Shown here piece after piece: positions 1 through 10,111 of a stretch of DNA of 64,000 bases; the stretch's first letter is position 1; each line of letters opens with the position of its first letter. The position numbers and the translations under genes are program-made. Source of the DNA: an alpha proteobacterium HIMB59 (GTDB lineage: Bacteria; Pseudomonadota; Alphaproteobacteria; HIMB59); the NCBI GenBank assembly GCA_000299115.1, contig CP003801.1:930001-994000 (forward strand), written 5' to 3'. Under the pieces are notes generated by a model. The model was not told where the DNA came from. It was given only the letters and a program-made list of their open reading frames with translations, and made no database searches.

Positions 1-1698
1 AAAGTTCCAAGAATTTGTTTCTGTAATAAGATGGATAGACTAGGTGCTGATTTTGAGATGAATATTCAGTCTATTAAAGATAGATTGGGTGCAAATCCAC
101 TAGTTCTCCAAATGGCAATTGGTAAAGAAGCTGATTTCAAAGGAGTTGTTGATCTTGTTAACTTTAAATCAATCATTTGGCAAGATGATAGCTTAGGTGC
201 AAAATTTGATGTCGTTGACATAAGTGATGATTTGCTAGAAGAAGCAAAGAAAAAAAGAGAAGAGTTAATTGAAATGGCTGTAGAGGCAGATGATCAGGCC
301 ATGGAAGATTATTTAGAAGGCAATGAAATTTCAATTGAGACTTTAAAAAAGTGTATAAGAAAAGGCACAATTGAGTTTAAATTTGTTCCTGTTCTTTGTG
401 GCACAGCTTTCAAAAATAAAGGTGTTCAACCTTTATTAGATGCTGTCGTTGATTACTTACCATCTCCTAAAGATATCGGTTACGTAGAAGGTGTAAAAGA
501 AGGATCTGATGAAAAAATTCATATCCCAAATACTCCTGAAGAACCATTCGCTGCCTTAGCTTTTAAAGTTGCTGCAGATCCTTTTGTTGGCCAGATAACT
601 TTCTGTAGACTTTACTGTGGTAATTTAAGTTCTGGCTCTACTATTTTAAATTCATCTAAAAATCAAAAAGAAAGAATTGGTAGAATGTTATTGATGCATT
701 CAAATACTAGAGAAGAAATCAAAGAAGCAAAAGCAGGTGATATCGTTGCTTTGGTTGGAATGAAAAACGTTACTACTGGAGACACTCTATGTGAACCATC
801 TAAGCCGGTTATTTTGGAAAAAATGGAATTCCCAGATCCTGTTATTGAAGTAGCTGTTGAGCCAAAAACTAAAGCTGATTATGAAAAAATGGGTCAAGCT
901 CTTGGAAGATTGGCGCAAGAAGATCCTAGCTTCAGAGTTACTTCTGATGAAGAGTCAGGTCAAACGATTATTAAAGGAATGGGTGAGTTACACCTAGAAA
1001 TCCTCGTTGATAGAATGAAAAGAGAATTTAAAGTCGAAGCTGATGTGGGTGCCCCACAGGTAGCCTATAGGGAAACAATTACTAAAGATGTCGAAGTTGA
1101 CTACACCCACAAAAAGCAATCTGGTGGTGCGGGTCAATTTGCTAGAGTTAAAATGAAATTTAAACCTCTCGAGAGAAACTCTGGGATTAAATTCAACAAC
1201 ACTGTTGTTGGTGGAAATATTCCAAAAGAGTACATCCCAGGAGTTGAAAAGGGTATAAATAGCGCTGCTCAAAACGGAGTTATAGCAGGATATAATGTTA
1301 TCGATTTCGAAGCTGAAGTATATGACGGCGCATATCACGATGTTGACTCATCAGTTTTAGCGTTTGAAATTGCTTCCAGAGCTGCCTTCAGAGATGCTGT
1401 AGCTAAAGCTGGTCCTAAATTATTAGAACCTATGATGAAAGTAGAAGTTGTGACTCCTGAAGACTATATGGGAGATATCATTGGTGACCTTAACTCTAGA
1501 AGAGGTCAAATTGAAAAAATGGAAGATAGAGGAAACGCTAAGGTCGTTTCTTCAGTTGTTCCTCTTGCTAATATGTTTGGTTATGTTAATAATCTACGTT
1601 CCATGAGCCAAGGAAGAGCGAGTTATACAATGTTATTTTCACATTACGATGTAGTACCATCAAATGTTGAAGAAGAAATAAAGTCAAAGTTAGCATAA
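1..1698 (+). CDS. fusA: Elongation factor G, 3' part (5' end outside window)
   Basis: EF-G is the ribosomal translocase GTPase. The reading frame is open from base 1, so the gene enters from the left; the ATG at 31 is internal. The first visible residues carry the G4 guanine-specificity motif NKMD, followed by domains II to V, ending in the typical domain V signature with [10 protein letters not shown] near the C-terminus. About 565 residues are visible out of the usual 690-700, so the P-loop and switch regions lie upstream. It is followed after 3 bases by rpsJ, with no tuf gene in between, which departs from the classical str operon order. Confidence 0.98.
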   Translation, partial: KVPRICFCNKMDRLGADFEMNIQSIKDRLGANPLVLQMAIGKEADFKGVVDLVNFKSIIWQDDSLGAKFDVVDISDDLLEEAKKKREELIEMAVEADDQAMEDYLEGNEISIETLKKCIRKGTIEFKFVPVLCGTAFKNKGVQPLLDAVVDYLPSPKDIGYVEGVKEGSDEKIHIPNTPEEPFAALAFKVAADPFVGQITFCRLYCGNLSSGSTILNSSKNQKERIGRMLLMHSNTREEIKEAKAGDIVALVGMKNVTTGDTLCEPSKPVILEKMEFPDPVIEVAVEPKTKADYEKMGQALGRLAQEDPSFRVTSDEESGQTIIKGMGELHLEILVDRMKREFKVEADVGAPQVAYRETITKDVEVDYTHKKQSGGAGQFARVKMKFKPLERNSGIKFNNTVVGGNIPKEYIPGVEKGINSAAQNGVIAGYNVIDFEAEVYDGAYHDVDSSVLAFEIASRAAFRDAVAKAGPKLLEPMMKVEVVTPEDYMGDIIGDLNSRRGQIEKMEDRGNAKVVSSVVPLANMFGYVNNLRSMSQGRASYTMLFSHYDVVPSNVEEEIKSKLA

Positions 1699-1701
1699 AC
1701 C

Positions 1702-2016
1702 ATGATTAATCAAAACATTAGAATTAGACTTAAATCATTTGATCACAATATATTAGATAGAAGTTCAATAGATATTCTACAAACAGCAAAAAGAACGGGT
1801 GCTAAAGTTATTGGACCTATTCCAATGCCCTCAAGAATTGAAAGAGTTACGGTTAATAAATCACCTCACGTTGATAAAAAGAGCAGAGAGCAATTTGAAC
1901 TAAGAACTCATATTAGAATGATGGATATTATTGAACCTACTCCTCAAACAGTGGATGCTTTAATGAAATTAGATCTCGCTTCTGGTGTGAATGTAGATAT
2001 TAAAATAAAGAAATAA
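1702..2016 (+). CDS. rpsJ: 30S ribosomal protein S10
   Basis: S10 of the small subunit head, also the NusE partner in antitermination. The 104-residue product has the family pattern [10 protein letters not shown] at the N-terminus and the central [19 protein letters not shown] stretch. It opens the S10 operon and starts 3 bases after the fusA stop codon, so it is probably cotranscribed with fusA. No separate leader or promoter fits in this gap. Confidence 0.97.
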   Translation: MINQNIRIRLKSFDHNILDRSSIDILQTAKRTGAKVIGPIPMPSRIERVTVNKSPHVDKKSREQFELRTHIRMMDIIEPTPQTVDALMKLDLASGVNVDIKIKK

Positions 2017-2022
2017 AAAATT

Positions 2023-2628
2023 ATGATTATTAGTACAAAAATAGGTCAAACATCATTTATTAGTGAAGAAGGCAAAAGAGTTTGTGCTACTGTTTTAGAT
2101 TACAATACATGTACAGTTGTTGGAAATAGAACTGAAGATAAAGACGGCTATACAGCTAACATTCTAGGTTTCCTTAAACCAAAAAAATTAAACAAACCTC
2201 AATTAAAAGATTTTAATAAAAAAAATATTGAACCTAAGAAAATTATAAAAGAAGAAAGACTTAATTCCTCTGAAGATTTATTAGAAGTAGGAAGTGAAGT
2301 ATCTCCTAAATTTAATGTAGGAGATAAAGTTTGTGTTCAATCAAAATCAACTGGAAAAGGTTTTGCTGGAGCTATGAAACGTCATAATTTCAGCGGTATG
2401 AGAGCTTCTCACGGTGTATCTATTTCACACAGAGCCCATGGATCAACTGGTCAAAACCAAAATCCTGGTAAAGTTTTTAAAGGTAAGAAAATGGCTGGTC
2501 ACCTTGGCGATGAAATTACAACAACTAAAAATTTAGAGGTGCTATTAGTAGATACTGATAAGAAATTGATTTTTCTCAAAGGTTCTGTCCCAGGAAAAAA
2601 TAAATCAGTTGTAAGGGTATATAAATAA
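2023..2628 (+). CDS. rplC: 50S ribosomal protein L3
   Basis: L3 binds 23S rRNA near the peptidyl transferase centre. The 201-residue product has the conserved region around residues 120-150 (HGVSISHRAHGSTGQ) and the KMAGHLGD motif. It begins IISTKIGQTS where most L3 proteins have GLIGKKVGMT, a mildly divergent N-terminus. Its stop overlaps the rplD start (TAATG). Confidence 0.96.
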   Translation: MIISTKIGQTSFISEEGKRVCATVLDYNTCTVVGNRTEDKDGYTANILGFLKPKKLNKPQLKDFNKKNIEPKKIIKEERLNSSEDLLEVGSEVSPKFNVGDKVCVQSKSTGKGFAGAMKRHNFSGMRASHGVSISHRAHGSTGQNQNPGKVFKGKKMAGHLGDEITTTKNLEVLLVDTDKKLIFLKGSVPGKNKSVVRVYK

Positions 2629-3197
2629 TGATTGAACAAATCACTCTTAAAAACGCCAATATTTCTGATAAATCTTTGCATCTTTCAGTACAAAAAACGT
2701 ATTCTCACAAACAAGGCAACAATCATAGCCTTGATCGATCTGAAGTTACTGGTTCAGGAAAGAAACTTTTTAAACAAAAAGGAACTGGTAACGCTAGAGC
2801 TGGTAACAAAAAAACAACACAAAGAAGAGGTGGTGGTAAAGCCTTTGGTCCTAAATTTCATTTAGTTTCATTTAAAGTTAACAAAAAAGTAAAAAATCTT
2901 GCTTTAATGTCTTCAATTTCAATCAAAAGTAACAACAAATCACTTTATTCTATCGACGAAACCAAACTAGATGAGAAGGCAGTTAAAGATATTCTAAGTA
3001 GTAATACAAATAAAAAAATTATGATTGTTCTTAAAAATACCAATGAAAATAATGTTGTATCTAAGTTTCAAAATTATAAAAATATTTCTTTTCACTCAGA
3101 TAAAAACTATTCAATACATGCTTCTTTAAAATCTGACATGCTTATTTTTTCAAACACTTCATCTCTTTATGAGACTTATATTGGGAAAAATATCTAA
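2628..3197 (+). CDS. rplD: 50S ribosomal protein L4
   Basis: L4 lines the peptide exit tunnel. The 189 residues are a little shorter than the usual 200-210. The conserved loop is clear: KLFKQKGTGNARAG followed by the RRGGGKAFGP region. Start and stop overlap rplC and rplW by the TAATG arrangement, implying translational coupling. In enterobacteria L4 autoregulates the operon through a leader; no such leader is visible here because fusA runs directly into rpsJ. Confidence 0.95.
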   Translation: MIEQITLKNANISDKSLHLSVQKTYSHKQGNNHSLDRSEVTGSGKKLFKQKGTGNARAGNKKTTQRRGGGKAFGPKFHLVSFKVNKKVKNLALMSSISIKSNNKSLYSIDETKLDEKAVKDILSSNTNKKIMIVLKNTNENNVVSKFQNYKNISFHSDKNYSIHASLKSDMLIFSNTSSLYETYIGKNI

Positions 3198-3481
3198 TGG
3201 ATTTAAATCTAATTAAAAAACCCGTCATTACAGAAAAATCTACCGCCAATGCGCAATTTAATAAATATATATTCGAAGTTACTAAGTCTGCAAATAAATC
3301 GGAAATTAAAGCAACTATAGAAGATGTTTATAAAGTTAAGGTTGAAAAGTTAAATAGTGTTATCGTTAAAAGTAAGCCTAAAGTTTTTAAGGGGCAAAGA
3401 GGCACTAGATCAGAGCAAAAAAGGATTATCGTTACTCTCAAAGAGGGTAACACAATTGATATGAGCGGAAAGGTTAAATAA
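3197..3481 (+). CDS. rplW: 50S ribosomal protein L23
   Basis: L23 sits at the exit of the peptide tunnel and is the docking site for trigger factor and SRP. The 94-residue protein has the N-terminal [11 protein letters not shown] motif, the YIFEV strand and the central [18 protein letters not shown] segment. It overlaps the rplD stop and lies 2 bases before rplB. Confidence 0.95.
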   Translation: MDLNLIKKPVITEKSTANAQFNKYIFEVTKSANKSEIKATIEDVYKVKVEKLNSVIVKSKPKVFKGQRGTRSEQKRIIVTLKEGNTIDMSGKVK

Positions 3482-3483
3482 AT

Positions 3484-4308
3484 ATGGGTCTAATTACTTA
3501 TAAACCTACCACTCCTTCTTTTAGAAAGACTGTTAAGATTGATAAATCAGTTTTATTTAAAGGTAGACCTGAAAAAAACCTAATTGAAGAATTACAGCCT
3601 AATTCTGGAAGAAATAATACTGGAAAAATTACCATTAGACATAGATCTGGCGGTCATAAAAAGAAATATAGAATTATTAATTTCAAAAGAAATACATTCG
3701 ATAAAATTGGTACAGTTGAGAGAATAGAATACGATCCTAATAGAAGCGCATTTATTGCTCTTATTGATTATCAAGATTTAAAAGAATACATCATAGCCCC
3801 GTCTGATATTAAATCAGGTGACAAAGTTATTTCATCTTCAAAGGCTGAGATTAGCTCTGGAAATGCTATGAAAATTAAAAATATCCCTACCGGTACTTCG
3901 ATTCATAATATTGAATTAAAGCCTGGTGCCGGAGGTAAATTATGTAGATCTGCTGGTTCTTTCGCCCAGGTGCTTGGTGTGCAAGATAAATATATTATGA
4001 TTAAGTTATCTTCGAGAGAAACTCGCCTTGTTCATGGAGAGTGTATGGCCACTGTGGGTGTAGTTTCTAACCAAGATAATAAAAATAAAAAGATTGGTAA
4101 GGCAGGAATTAAGAGACACTTGGGAATTAGACCAACGGTTAGAGGTGTTGTGATGAACCCTGTTGATCATCCACATGGTGGTGGTGAAGGTAGAACATCA
4201 GGCGGAAGACATCCATCTACTCCTTGGGGTATGAAAACCAAAGGTAAAAAGACCAGAAAAATTAAATTCACATCTAAAATGATAATTTCAAGAAGGGCTA
4301 AGAAATAA
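3484..4308 (+). CDS. rplB: 50S ribosomal protein L2
   Basis: L2 is a primary 23S rRNA binder needed for subunit association and peptidyl transfer. The 274 residues are full length: KPTTPSFR near the start, [11 protein letters not shown] near residue 55, and the C-terminal [18 protein letters not shown] signature with the conserved histidine near residue 229. Order and overlap with rplW and rpsS are standard. Confidence 0.98.
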   Translation: MGLITYKPTTPSFRKTVKIDKSVLFKGRPEKNLIEELQPNSGRNNTGKITIRHRSGGHKKKYRIINFKRNTFDKIGTVERIEYDPNRSAFIALIDYQDLKEYIIAPSDIKSGDKVISSSKAEISSGNAMKIKNIPTGTSIHNIELKPGAGGKLCRSAGSFAQVLGVQDKYIMIKLSSRETRLVHGECMATVGVVSNQDNKNKKIGKAGIKRHLGIRPTVRGVVMNPVDHPHGGGEGRTSGGRHPSTPWGMKTKGKKTRKIKFTSKMIISRRAKK

Positions 4309-4592
4309 TGGCAAGATCTGTCTGGAAGGGACCTTACTTTGATATAACTCTTTATAAAAAAGTAAAAAAATCAAAAGAAGAAAATTCAAAATCTCCGATT
4401 AAAACATGGTCAAGAAGATCTACTATTATTCCAGATTTTGTTGGCGTTACACTCTCTGTATATAACGGCAAATCCTTTATTCCAGTATTTGTCACTGAAG
4501 ACATGGTTGGCCATAAACTAGGAGAATTTTCTCCAACCCGAGTATTTAAAGGCCACTCTGGTGATAAGAAAGCAGTTCAAGGTAAAAAATAA
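4308..4592 (+). CDS. rpsS: 30S ribosomal protein S19
   Basis: S19 of the small subunit head. The 94-residue product starts [11 protein letters not shown] and carries the conserved [14 protein letters not shown] and [10 protein letters not shown] motifs. It overlaps rplB at the start and rplV at the stop by one base each. Confidence 0.97.
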   Translation: MARSVWKGPYFDITLYKKVKKSKEENSKSPIKTWSRRSTIIPDFVGVTLSVYNGKSFIPVFVTEDMVGHKLGEFSPTRVFKGHSGDKKAVQGKK

Positions 4593-4933
4593 TGTCAATA
4601 GAAGTCAAAGCTATAAATAAAATGATCAGAACAAGCTCTCAGAAATTAAATCTTATAATTAAAGATATTAGAAAAAAAGACATTAACGCTGCTGTTAACA
4701 TATTAAAATTCTCCAATAAAAGAGTGAGCAAAGAAGTTTTAAAGACACTTAATTCTGCTGTAGCAAATGCAGAAAACAATAATAATTTAGATATTGATAA
4801 ACTAGTTGTTAAAGAGGCTTATGTTGGAAAAAGCCTAAGAATGAAAAGATTTAGACCGATGAGTAAAGGAAGAGCTTTCCAAATCATCAAACCTTTTTCA
4901 AGACTAACCCTAGTATTAGAGGAGAGGGCATAA
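4592..4933 (+). CDS. rplV: 50S ribosomal protein L22
   Basis: L22 extends a beta hairpin into the peptide exit tunnel. The 113-residue protein has the N-terminal segment with SSQKLNLI (usually SPRKARLV, so divergent), [11 protein letters not shown] in the middle and the hairpin sequence [11 protein letters not shown]. It lies in the standard place between rpsS and rpsC. Confidence 0.95.
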   Translation: MSIEVKAINKMIRTSSQKLNLIIKDIRKKDINAAVNILKFSNKRVSKEVLKTLNSAVANAENNNNLDIDKLVVKEAYVGKSLRMKRFRPMSKGRAFQIIKPFSRLTLVLEERA

Positions 4934-5595
4934 TGGGACAAAAAGTTAACCCTAACTCTTTAAGAGTAGGAATAAACAAATATTGGCAATCAACTTGGTT
5001 TGAAAAAAAAGATTACTCTAATTTTCTTAAAGAAGATCATAATATTCGAAGCTATATCGAAAAAAATTATGCTATTGCAGGCATAAGCTCAGTTATTATT
5101 GAAAGAGCAGCTGCCAACCTCAAAATTATTATTCATACTTCCAAGCCTGGTGTACTTATTGGTAAAAAAGGTGCAGATATAGAAAAACTAAGAAATAGTT
5201 TATCAAAATTATCTGATAAAAATATATCACTCGATATCAAAGAGATTAAAAAACCTGAAACCGATGCATCATTAGTTGCAGATTCTATCGCAAGACAGTT
5301 GGAAAAACGTGTTGCTTTCAGAAAAGCTATGAAAAAATCAGGACAGTCTGCTATTAAATTAGGTGCAAAAGGCATTAAAATTGTTTGTGGTGGTAGATTA
5401 GGTGGTGCTGAAATTGCAAGATCCGAAAAATTTAGCGAAGGTAGTGTGCCGCTTCATACGTTGCGAGCAGACATCGATTATGCAACAGCTCGCGCTTTAA
5501 CTACTTATGGAATTATTGGTATCAAAGTTTGGTTATTTAAAGGCGAAAGTAAAAATACAAAAAATAACATCTCTAATGAAAAGGTGAGTTCATAA
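4933..5595 (+). CDS. rpsC: 30S ribosomal protein S3
   Basis: S3 forms part of the mRNA entry tunnel. The 220 residues begin [13 protein letters not shown] and contain the KH domain with the [11 protein letters not shown] loop near residues 78-88 and the C-terminal [12 protein letters not shown] motif. The C-terminal tail is short and polar. Confidence 0.97.
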   Translation: MGQKVNPNSLRVGINKYWQSTWFEKKDYSNFLKEDHNIRSYIEKNYAIAGISSVIIERAAANLKIIIHTSKPGVLIGKKGADIEKLRNSLSKLSDKNISLDIKEIKKPETDASLVADSIARQLEKRVAFRKAMKKSGQSAIKLGAKGIKIVCGGRLGGAEIARSEKFSEGSVPLHTLRADIDYATARALTTYGIIGIKVWLFKGESKNTKNNISNEKVSS

Positions 5596-6008
5596 TGCTT
5601 TTACCAAAAAATACGAAATATAGAAAACAGCACAAAGGAAGGATTCATGGCAACGCTAAAGGTAACTACGAATTAACTTTTGGTTATTATGGATTAAAAT
5701 CCCTAAATGCTGAAAGAGTCACAGCTAGACAAATAGAAGCTTCAAGAAGAGCTATTACAAGATTTTTAAAAAGAGCAGGCCGTCTATGGATAAGAGTATT
5801 TCCTGATGTTCCAGTCACAGCTAAGCCAGCTGAGGTTAGAATGGGTAAAGGAAAAGGTTCAATAGATAGATGGGTATGTAGAGTAAAGCCTGGAACAATA
5901 ATGTTTGAAGTTGACGGTGTTGATAAACACCTTGCAAAAAAAGCATTTGAACTTGCATCTGCTAAATTACCTGTTAAAACCACATTCGTTTCATTGGATC
6001 AATTTTAA
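5595..6008 (+). CDS. rplP: 50S ribosomal protein L16
   Basis: L16 binds the A-site region of 23S rRNA. The 137 residues start with [15 protein letters not shown] and contain [11 protein letters not shown] and the WVCRVKPG segment. Its stop codon overlaps the ATG of rpmC (TTTTAATGG). Confidence 0.97.
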   Translation: MLLPKNTKYRKQHKGRIHGNAKGNYELTFGYYGLKSLNAERVTARQIEASRRAITRFLKRAGRLWIRVFPDVPVTAKPAEVRMGKGKGSIDRWVCRVKPGTIMFEVDGVDKHLAKKAFELASAKLPVKTTFVSLDQF

Positions 6009-6163
6009 TGGCAGATAAAGATTTAAATAGTTTGAAAAAAGAGTTGTTTAACTTAAAGATAATGAAGAAAAGTGGTCAACTTACTGATACTTCACAATTT
6101 AAGAAGGTGAGAAAAAAAATTGCATCATTATTAACCAAGGAAAGAATGGAAAAAAATGCCTAA
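6008..6163 (+). CDS. rpmC: 50S ribosomal protein L29
   Basis: A 51-residue reading frame starting [20 protein letters not shown] fits the two-helix L29 pattern (LRKELFNLRFQ in most bacteria), although the usual basic linker is diverged. It fills the slot between rplP and rpsQ exactly where rpmC belongs, starts on the rplP stop codon and overlaps rpsQ by 8 bases. L29 lies beside L23 at the peptide exit. The gene is short enough to be missed by length cut-offs. Confidence 0.9.
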   Translation: MADKDLNSLKKELFNLKIMKKSGQLTDTSQFKKVRKKIASLLTKERMEKNA

Positions 6164-6383
6164 AAGAATTTTAAGTGGTAAAGTTGTTAAGAAATCAGGT
6201 GATAAAACCGTTTCTGTTTTAGTTACTAGACAGACAACCCATCCTATTTACAAAAAAATTATAAGAGTTTCAAAAAAATATTTAGCTCATGACGCAGAAA
6301 ATACTATTGCGATAGGTGAGAACGTAAAAATTCAAGAAACAAAACCATTATCAAAAAATAAATCGTGGGAAGTTATTAAATAA
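6156..6383 (+). CDS. rpsQ: 30S ribosomal protein S17
   Basis: S17 is an early 16S rRNA binder. The 75 residues have [18 protein letters not shown], then [18 protein letters not shown] and the [13 protein letters not shown] ending, the standard OB-fold pattern. The start lies inside the rpmC 3' end and the stop overlaps rplN. Confidence 0.95.
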   Translation: MPKRILSGKVVKKSGDKTVSVLVTRQTTHPIYKKIIRVSKKYLAHDAENTIAIGENVKIQETKPLSKNKSWEVIK

Positions 6384-6751
6384 TGATACAAGCAGAATCC
6401 AATTTGCAAGTTGCTGATAATTCAGGTGCAAGATTAATTAGCTGCATTAAAGTTATCGGTGGATCAAAAAGAAGATATGCTAGAATTGGAGATATAATTA
6501 TTGTTTCTGTTAAGGATGCTATTCCTAGATCAAAAGTTAAAAAAGGTGAAGTTCAAAGAGCTATTATCGTTAGAACAAAGAAACCTTTGATTAGAGAAGA
6601 TGGTACATCAATTAAATTTGATACAAATGCAGCAGTTTTGCTTGATAAACAAAATGAACCTATTGGAACAAGAATTTTCGGTCCAGTTACAAGAGAGTTA
6701 AGAAAAAAGAATATGATGAAGATCGTAAGCTTAGCTCCAGAGGTGCTTTAA
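6383..6751 (+). CDS. rplN: 50S ribosomal protein L14
   Basis: L14 contributes to the subunit interface. The 122-residue product starts [16 protein letters not shown] and contains [14 protein letters not shown] and [10 protein letters not shown], all diagnostic. It opens the spc part of the cluster but is translationally coupled to rpsQ by an overlapping stop/start. Confidence 0.98.
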   Translation: MIQAESNLQVADNSGARLISCIKVIGGSKRRYARIGDIIIVSVKDAIPRSKVKKGEVQRAIIVRTKKPLIREDGTSIKFDTNAAVLLDKQNEPIGTRIFGPVTRELRKKNMMKIVSLAPEVL

Positions 6752-7059
6752 TGATAAAAAAATATAAAAAAGGCGATGAAGTTATTGTGAAAGTTGGCAA
6801 AGACAAAGGAAAAATTGGAAAAATTGCTAAAGTCTTCAATTCCATTGATAAAGTAATTATTTCTGGTGTTAATGTTAGTAAAAAGCATCAAAAACCATCT
6901 CAAGACTCAAAGGGCGGAATTGTAAATAAAGAAATGCCCATTCATATTTCTAATGTCTTGGCTTATGACTCAAAAGCTAAAAAATCATCAAAAGTTGGAT
7001 TTAAAATCGAAGATGGTAAAAAAGTTAGAATTTTAAAATCTTCTGGAGAAAAATATTAA
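6751..7059 (+). CDS. rplX: 50S ribosomal protein L24
   Basis: L24 initiates large subunit assembly. The 102 residues have the KOW motif early ([20 protein letters not shown]) and the [15 protein letters not shown] segment. It overlaps rplN and rplE by one base each. Confidence 0.96.
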   Translation: MIKKYKKGDEVIVKVGKDKGKIGKIAKVFNSIDKVIISGVNVSKKHQKPSQDSKGGIVNKEMPIHISNVLAYDSKAKKSSKVGFKIEDGKKVRILKSSGEKY

Positions 7060-7595
7060 TGAGCGCTTCTATACAAGAATTATTTAATATATCTGATCAA
7101 TTAGCTAAAAATTTAGAAATACCGCATAAATTAGCAGTTCCTAAAATGACAAAAATTGTTGTAAATGCAGGCATAGGTAGCATCAAAGAAGACAATAAGG
7201 CTATCGAAAAAATGAAGAAAGATTTATCTCTAATTACAGGACAGGCACCGGTAGTTCGTTTATCTAAGAAAGCTATAGCTTCATTTAAAATTAGAAAAGG
7301 AATGCCTGTTGGTTTATCTGTCACTCTTAGAAAAAATATTATGATGGAGTTCTATGACAGATTGGTGAATATAGCTATGCCACGAATTAAAGACTTTAGA
7401 GGTTACTCAAAGAAATCATTTGACGGTCAGGGTAACATTACTATTGGTATCAAAGATCACATTATCTTTCCTGAGATAAGTGTCGAAAATGTAGAAAATA
7501 TTTTTGGTTTTGATATCACAATCGCAACTTCAGCAACTAATGATAAGGAAGGGTATGAATTGTTAAAGTTAATGAACTTTCCATTCTTGAATTAA
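7059..7595 (+). CDS. rplE: 50S ribosomal protein L5
   Basis: L5 binds 5S rRNA and the P-site tRNA. The 178 residues contain KIVVNAGIG, the conserved [17 protein letters not shown] region and the RIKDFRGYS motif, followed by [16 protein letters not shown]. Length and position are standard. Confidence 0.97.
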   Translation: MSASIQELFNISDQLAKNLEIPHKLAVPKMTKIVVNAGIGSIKEDNKAIEKMKKDLSLITGQAPVVRLSKKAIASFKIRKGMPVGLSVTLRKNIMMEFYDRLVNIAMPRIKDFRGYSKKSFDGQGNITIGIKDHIIFPEISVENVENIFGFDITIATSATNDKEGYELLKLMNFPFLN

Positions 7596-7597
7596 AT

Positions 7598-7903
7598 ATG
7601 GCAAAACAAAGCGCAATCCAAAAAAATATTAATAGAAAAACACTCATTGATAGATTGAGTGAAAAAAGAGCAAAATTAAAAAAAGTTTTAATGAATAAAG
7701 AACTTCCTTTTGAAGAAAGAGTAAAAATTCAAATGAAATTAGAGTCTATGCCTAGAAATTCATCACGAATTAGATATAGAAATAGATGTTTTTTATCTGG
7801 TAGACCAAGAGGCGTTTACTCAAAATTTAATTTATCAAGAATAGCAATCAGAGATATGGCTGGAAAAGGTCAAATTCCCGGTCTAACGAAAGCGAGCTGG
7901 TAA
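7598..7903 (+). CDS. rpsN: 30S ribosomal protein S14
   Basis: S14 is a late-assembling protein of the 30S head. The 101-residue form is the zinc-free type: it lacks the CxxC pairs of the short form. It has the C-terminal [15 protein letters not shown] and [12 protein letters not shown]-like segments (here [12 protein letters not shown]). It lies 2 bases after rplE and 1 base before rpsH. Confidence 0.97.
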   Translation: MAKQSAIQKNINRKTLIDRLSEKRAKLKKVLMNKELPFEERVKIQMKLESMPRNSSRIRYRNRCFLSGRPRGVYSKFNLSRIAIRDMAGKGQIPGLTKASW

Positions 7904-7904
7904 A

Positions 7905-8291
7905 ATGAGCGATACTCTAGCTGATATGATTACAAGAATTAGAAATGGCCAAAAAGCCAATAAAGTTTCTATAAAAGCTATATATTCAAAATTAAACGTG
8001 AATGTCTGTAATGTTTTAAAGAACGAAGGGTATATAGAAAGCTTTGAAGTAATTGGAGATAACAAAAAGGACTTATCTATTACTCTTAAATATTACAAAG
8101 GTAGTCCATTAATCAATAAAATAGAAAAGATTACTAAACAGGGATGCAGAGTTTACAGTTCAGTTGAAGAAATACCCAAAACAATTGGTGGCTTAGGAAC
8201 AACAATTCTTTCTACATCAAAAGGTGTAATGTCTGACTCTGACGCAAGAAATCAAAAAGTAGGTGGAGAGGTGCTAATTAGCGTATTTTAA
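7905..8291 (+). CDS. rpsH: 30S ribosomal protein S8
   Basis: S8 binds 16S rRNA in the central domain and in enterobacteria represses the spc operon. The 128 residues have SDTLADMITRIRNGQ at the N-terminus and the ILSTSKGVMSDSDAR motif near the C-terminus, the conserved RNA-binding loop. Confidence 0.97.
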   Translation: MSDTLADMITRIRNGQKANKVSIKAIYSKLNVNVCNVLKNEGYIESFEVIGDNKKDLSITLKYYKGSPLINKIEKITKQGCRVYSSVEEIPKTIGGLGTTILSTSKGVMSDSDARNQKVGGEVLISVF

Positions 8292-8293
8292 TC

Positions 8294-8809
8294 ATGTCAC
8301 GTTTAGCTAGAAATCCTATTACCATACCATCAGATGTGAAAATATCTGTTAATGATAATGTAATTAATTTTGAAGGTAAGTTAGGTAAGTCAAGTTCCAC
8401 TTTACCTAATGGAATTGCTGTTGATATGAAAGATAACTTACTTCATTTCTCAGGAGAAAATAAGGCACTATTGGGCACTGTCTACGCGAATGTAAAAAAC
8501 GAGATAGTAGGCAACTCCCAGGGTTTTGAAAAAAGATTAGAATTAGTTGGAACAGGTTATAAAGCAAATGTTAGCGGCAAAACTTTAGTTTTATCTCTTG
8601 GATACAGTCACGACATTAATTTTCAAATCCCAGAAGGGATTACTGCTAAGGTTGAGAAAAATATTGTTTCAATCTCTGGTACTAGTAAACAGTTAGTCGG
8701 ACAAGTTGCTGCAGAAATAAAATCATTTAGAAAACCTGAACCTTATAAAGGTAAAGGTGTCAGATATGAAGGTGAAAGAATTTATAGAAAAGAAGGGAAG
8801 AAAAAATAA
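8294..8809 (+). CDS. rplF: 50S ribosomal protein L6
   Basis: L6 lies near the sarcin-ricin loop. The 171 residues start SRLARNPITIPSDVKI and end with the C-terminal signature KPEPYKGKGVRYEGE. Two repeated beta domains are evident. It overlaps rplR by one base. Confidence 0.97.
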   Translation: MSRLARNPITIPSDVKISVNDNVINFEGKLGKSSSTLPNGIAVDMKDNLLHFSGENKALLGTVYANVKNEIVGNSQGFEKRLELVGTGYKANVSGKTLVLSLGYSHDINFQIPEGITAKVEKNIVSISGTSKQLVGQVAAEIKSFRKPEPYKGKGVRYEGERIYRKEGKKK

Positions 8810-9156
8810 TGAATAACGATAAACTCAGATCCCTTAGAAGAAAAACGAGAATTAGAAAAAAACTTAGCGCAGTAAAAAAACATAAGCTTTTAGTTTTTAG
8901 ATCATCCAAACATATTTACGCTTCTGTATTAACTGAGCAAAATGATAAAACATTATGCTCATATTCATCTGTGAAAATTAATAAAACAGAGGGTCAAAAA
9001 AAGCTTGATATTGCAAAACTAGTTGGAGAAAAAATTGCTGAAATGGCAATTGAAAAGGGCGTCAAAGAAGTAAAGTTTGATAAGGGCCCATATAAGTATC
9101 ACGGTAGATTGAAAGTTCTTGCTGATGCTGCAAGAGAGAAGGGCTTGTCATTTTAA
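8809..9156 (+). CDS. rplR: 50S ribosomal protein L18
   Basis: L18 escorts 5S rRNA. The 115 residues show [16 protein letters not shown], a [13 protein letters not shown] helix and the C-terminal [17 protein letters not shown] signature. Translationally coupled to rplF and rpsE. Confidence 0.96.
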   Translation: MNNDKLRSLRRKTRIRKKLSAVKKHKLLVFRSSKHIYASVLTEQNDKTLCSYSSVKINKTEGQKKLDIAKLVGEKIAEMAIEKGVKEVKFDKGPYKYHGRLKVLADAAREKGLSF

Positions 9157-9668
9157 TGCTTGAAAATAATACAAACAAAGAATTAATCGAAAAATTAATA
9201 TCAGTCAGACGTGTTTCTAAAGTTGTTAAAGGTGGTAGAAGATTTGGTTTTGCAGCTTTAGTAGTCAGCGGAGACGGTCAAGGCAGAGTTGGTTTTGGCT
9301 CAGGTAAAGCAAAAGAAGTCCCGGAAGCAATTCGTAAAGCATCTGAAGAGGCAAAGAAAACAATGGTTAGAATTCCTCTAAGAGAAGGCAGAACTATTCA
9401 TCATGATATTAAAGCTAAGTTCTCATCGAGCACAGTGATTTTAAGATCTGCGCCCAAGGGTACAGGGATCATTTCAGGTGGTCCATCAAGAGCAATTTTT
9501 GAAGCATTAGGTATTTCTGATGTTGTATCAAAGGCTATTGGTACAAAAAACCCTCATAATATTGTTCGATCTACTATTAAGGCTCTGAGAATGATTAATA
9601 CACCAAAATCTGTATCTGCTAGAAGAAGTATTGAAATTAATTCCGTAATTAGCAAAAGAGAAAACTAA
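9156..9668 (+). CDS. rpsE: 30S ribosomal protein S5
   Basis: S5 acts in decoding accuracy and 30S head-body contacts. The 170-residue product has [19 protein letters not shown] and [13 protein letters not shown], then the [15 protein letters not shown] region. The TAATG junction leads straight into rplO; rpmD (L30), usually between these genes, is not present. Confidence 0.97.
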   Translation: MLENNTNKELIEKLISVRRVSKVVKGGRRFGFAALVVSGDGQGRVGFGSGKAKEVPEAIRKASEEAKKTMVRIPLREGRTIHHDIKAKFSSSTVILRSAPKGTGIISGGPSRAIFEALGISDVVSKAIGTKNPHNIVRSTIKALRMINTPKSVSARRSIEINSVISKREN

Positions 9669-10102
9669 TGATCAACAAATTATCAAAACAAAGAACCACA
9701 AATAGAAAAAGAAAAGGAAAAGGTGTTGGCTCAGGTCTGGGTAAAACAGCAGGTAGAGGACATAAAGGTCAAAAATCTAGATCTGGTGTTGCTGTTAGAA
9801 ACTTTGAAGGTGGTCAAATGCCTATTTATAGAAAAACCCCTAAAAGAGGTTTTAATTCTATAAAAAAACTAAGATCTAATAATCTTTCTATTTCACTTGT
9901 AAGCTTTAATAAATTCCAAGACGACTCAACTATTGATATGAAAACGCTTGTAGAGTCAGGATTTCTGAAGAAAAAAGATCACAAAAAAAATATTAAAGTA
10001 ATTGACTCAATTCAATTCAAGAAAAAACTACAATTCAAAGATTTTAAATTTACACCCGGTGCTAAGAAAAGAATAGAAGACTTAGGCGGTTCAGCTTCTT
10101 AA
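9668..10102 (+). CDS. rplO: 50S ribosomal protein L15
   Basis: L15 is a 23S rRNA binder. The 144 residues have the glycine-rich basic N-terminal region [22 protein letters not shown] and [15 protein letters not shown], both diagnostic. The C-terminal half is AT-driven and diverged. It is followed after 9 bases by secY. Confidence 0.96.
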   Translation: MINKLSKQRTTNRKRKGKGVGSGLGKTAGRGHKGQKSRSGVAVRNFEGGQMPIYRKTPKRGFNSIKKLRSNNLSISLVSFNKFQDDSTIDMKTLVESGFLKKKDHKKNIKVIDSIQFKKKLQFKDFKFTPGAKKRIEDLGGSAS

Positions 10103-10111
10103 GACTAAGCT

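Noticed and set aside
994-1338. Open frame of 114 codons opposite fusA
   Set aside because: It lies wholly inside fusA on the other strand and has no family features; it is a shadow of the real gene.
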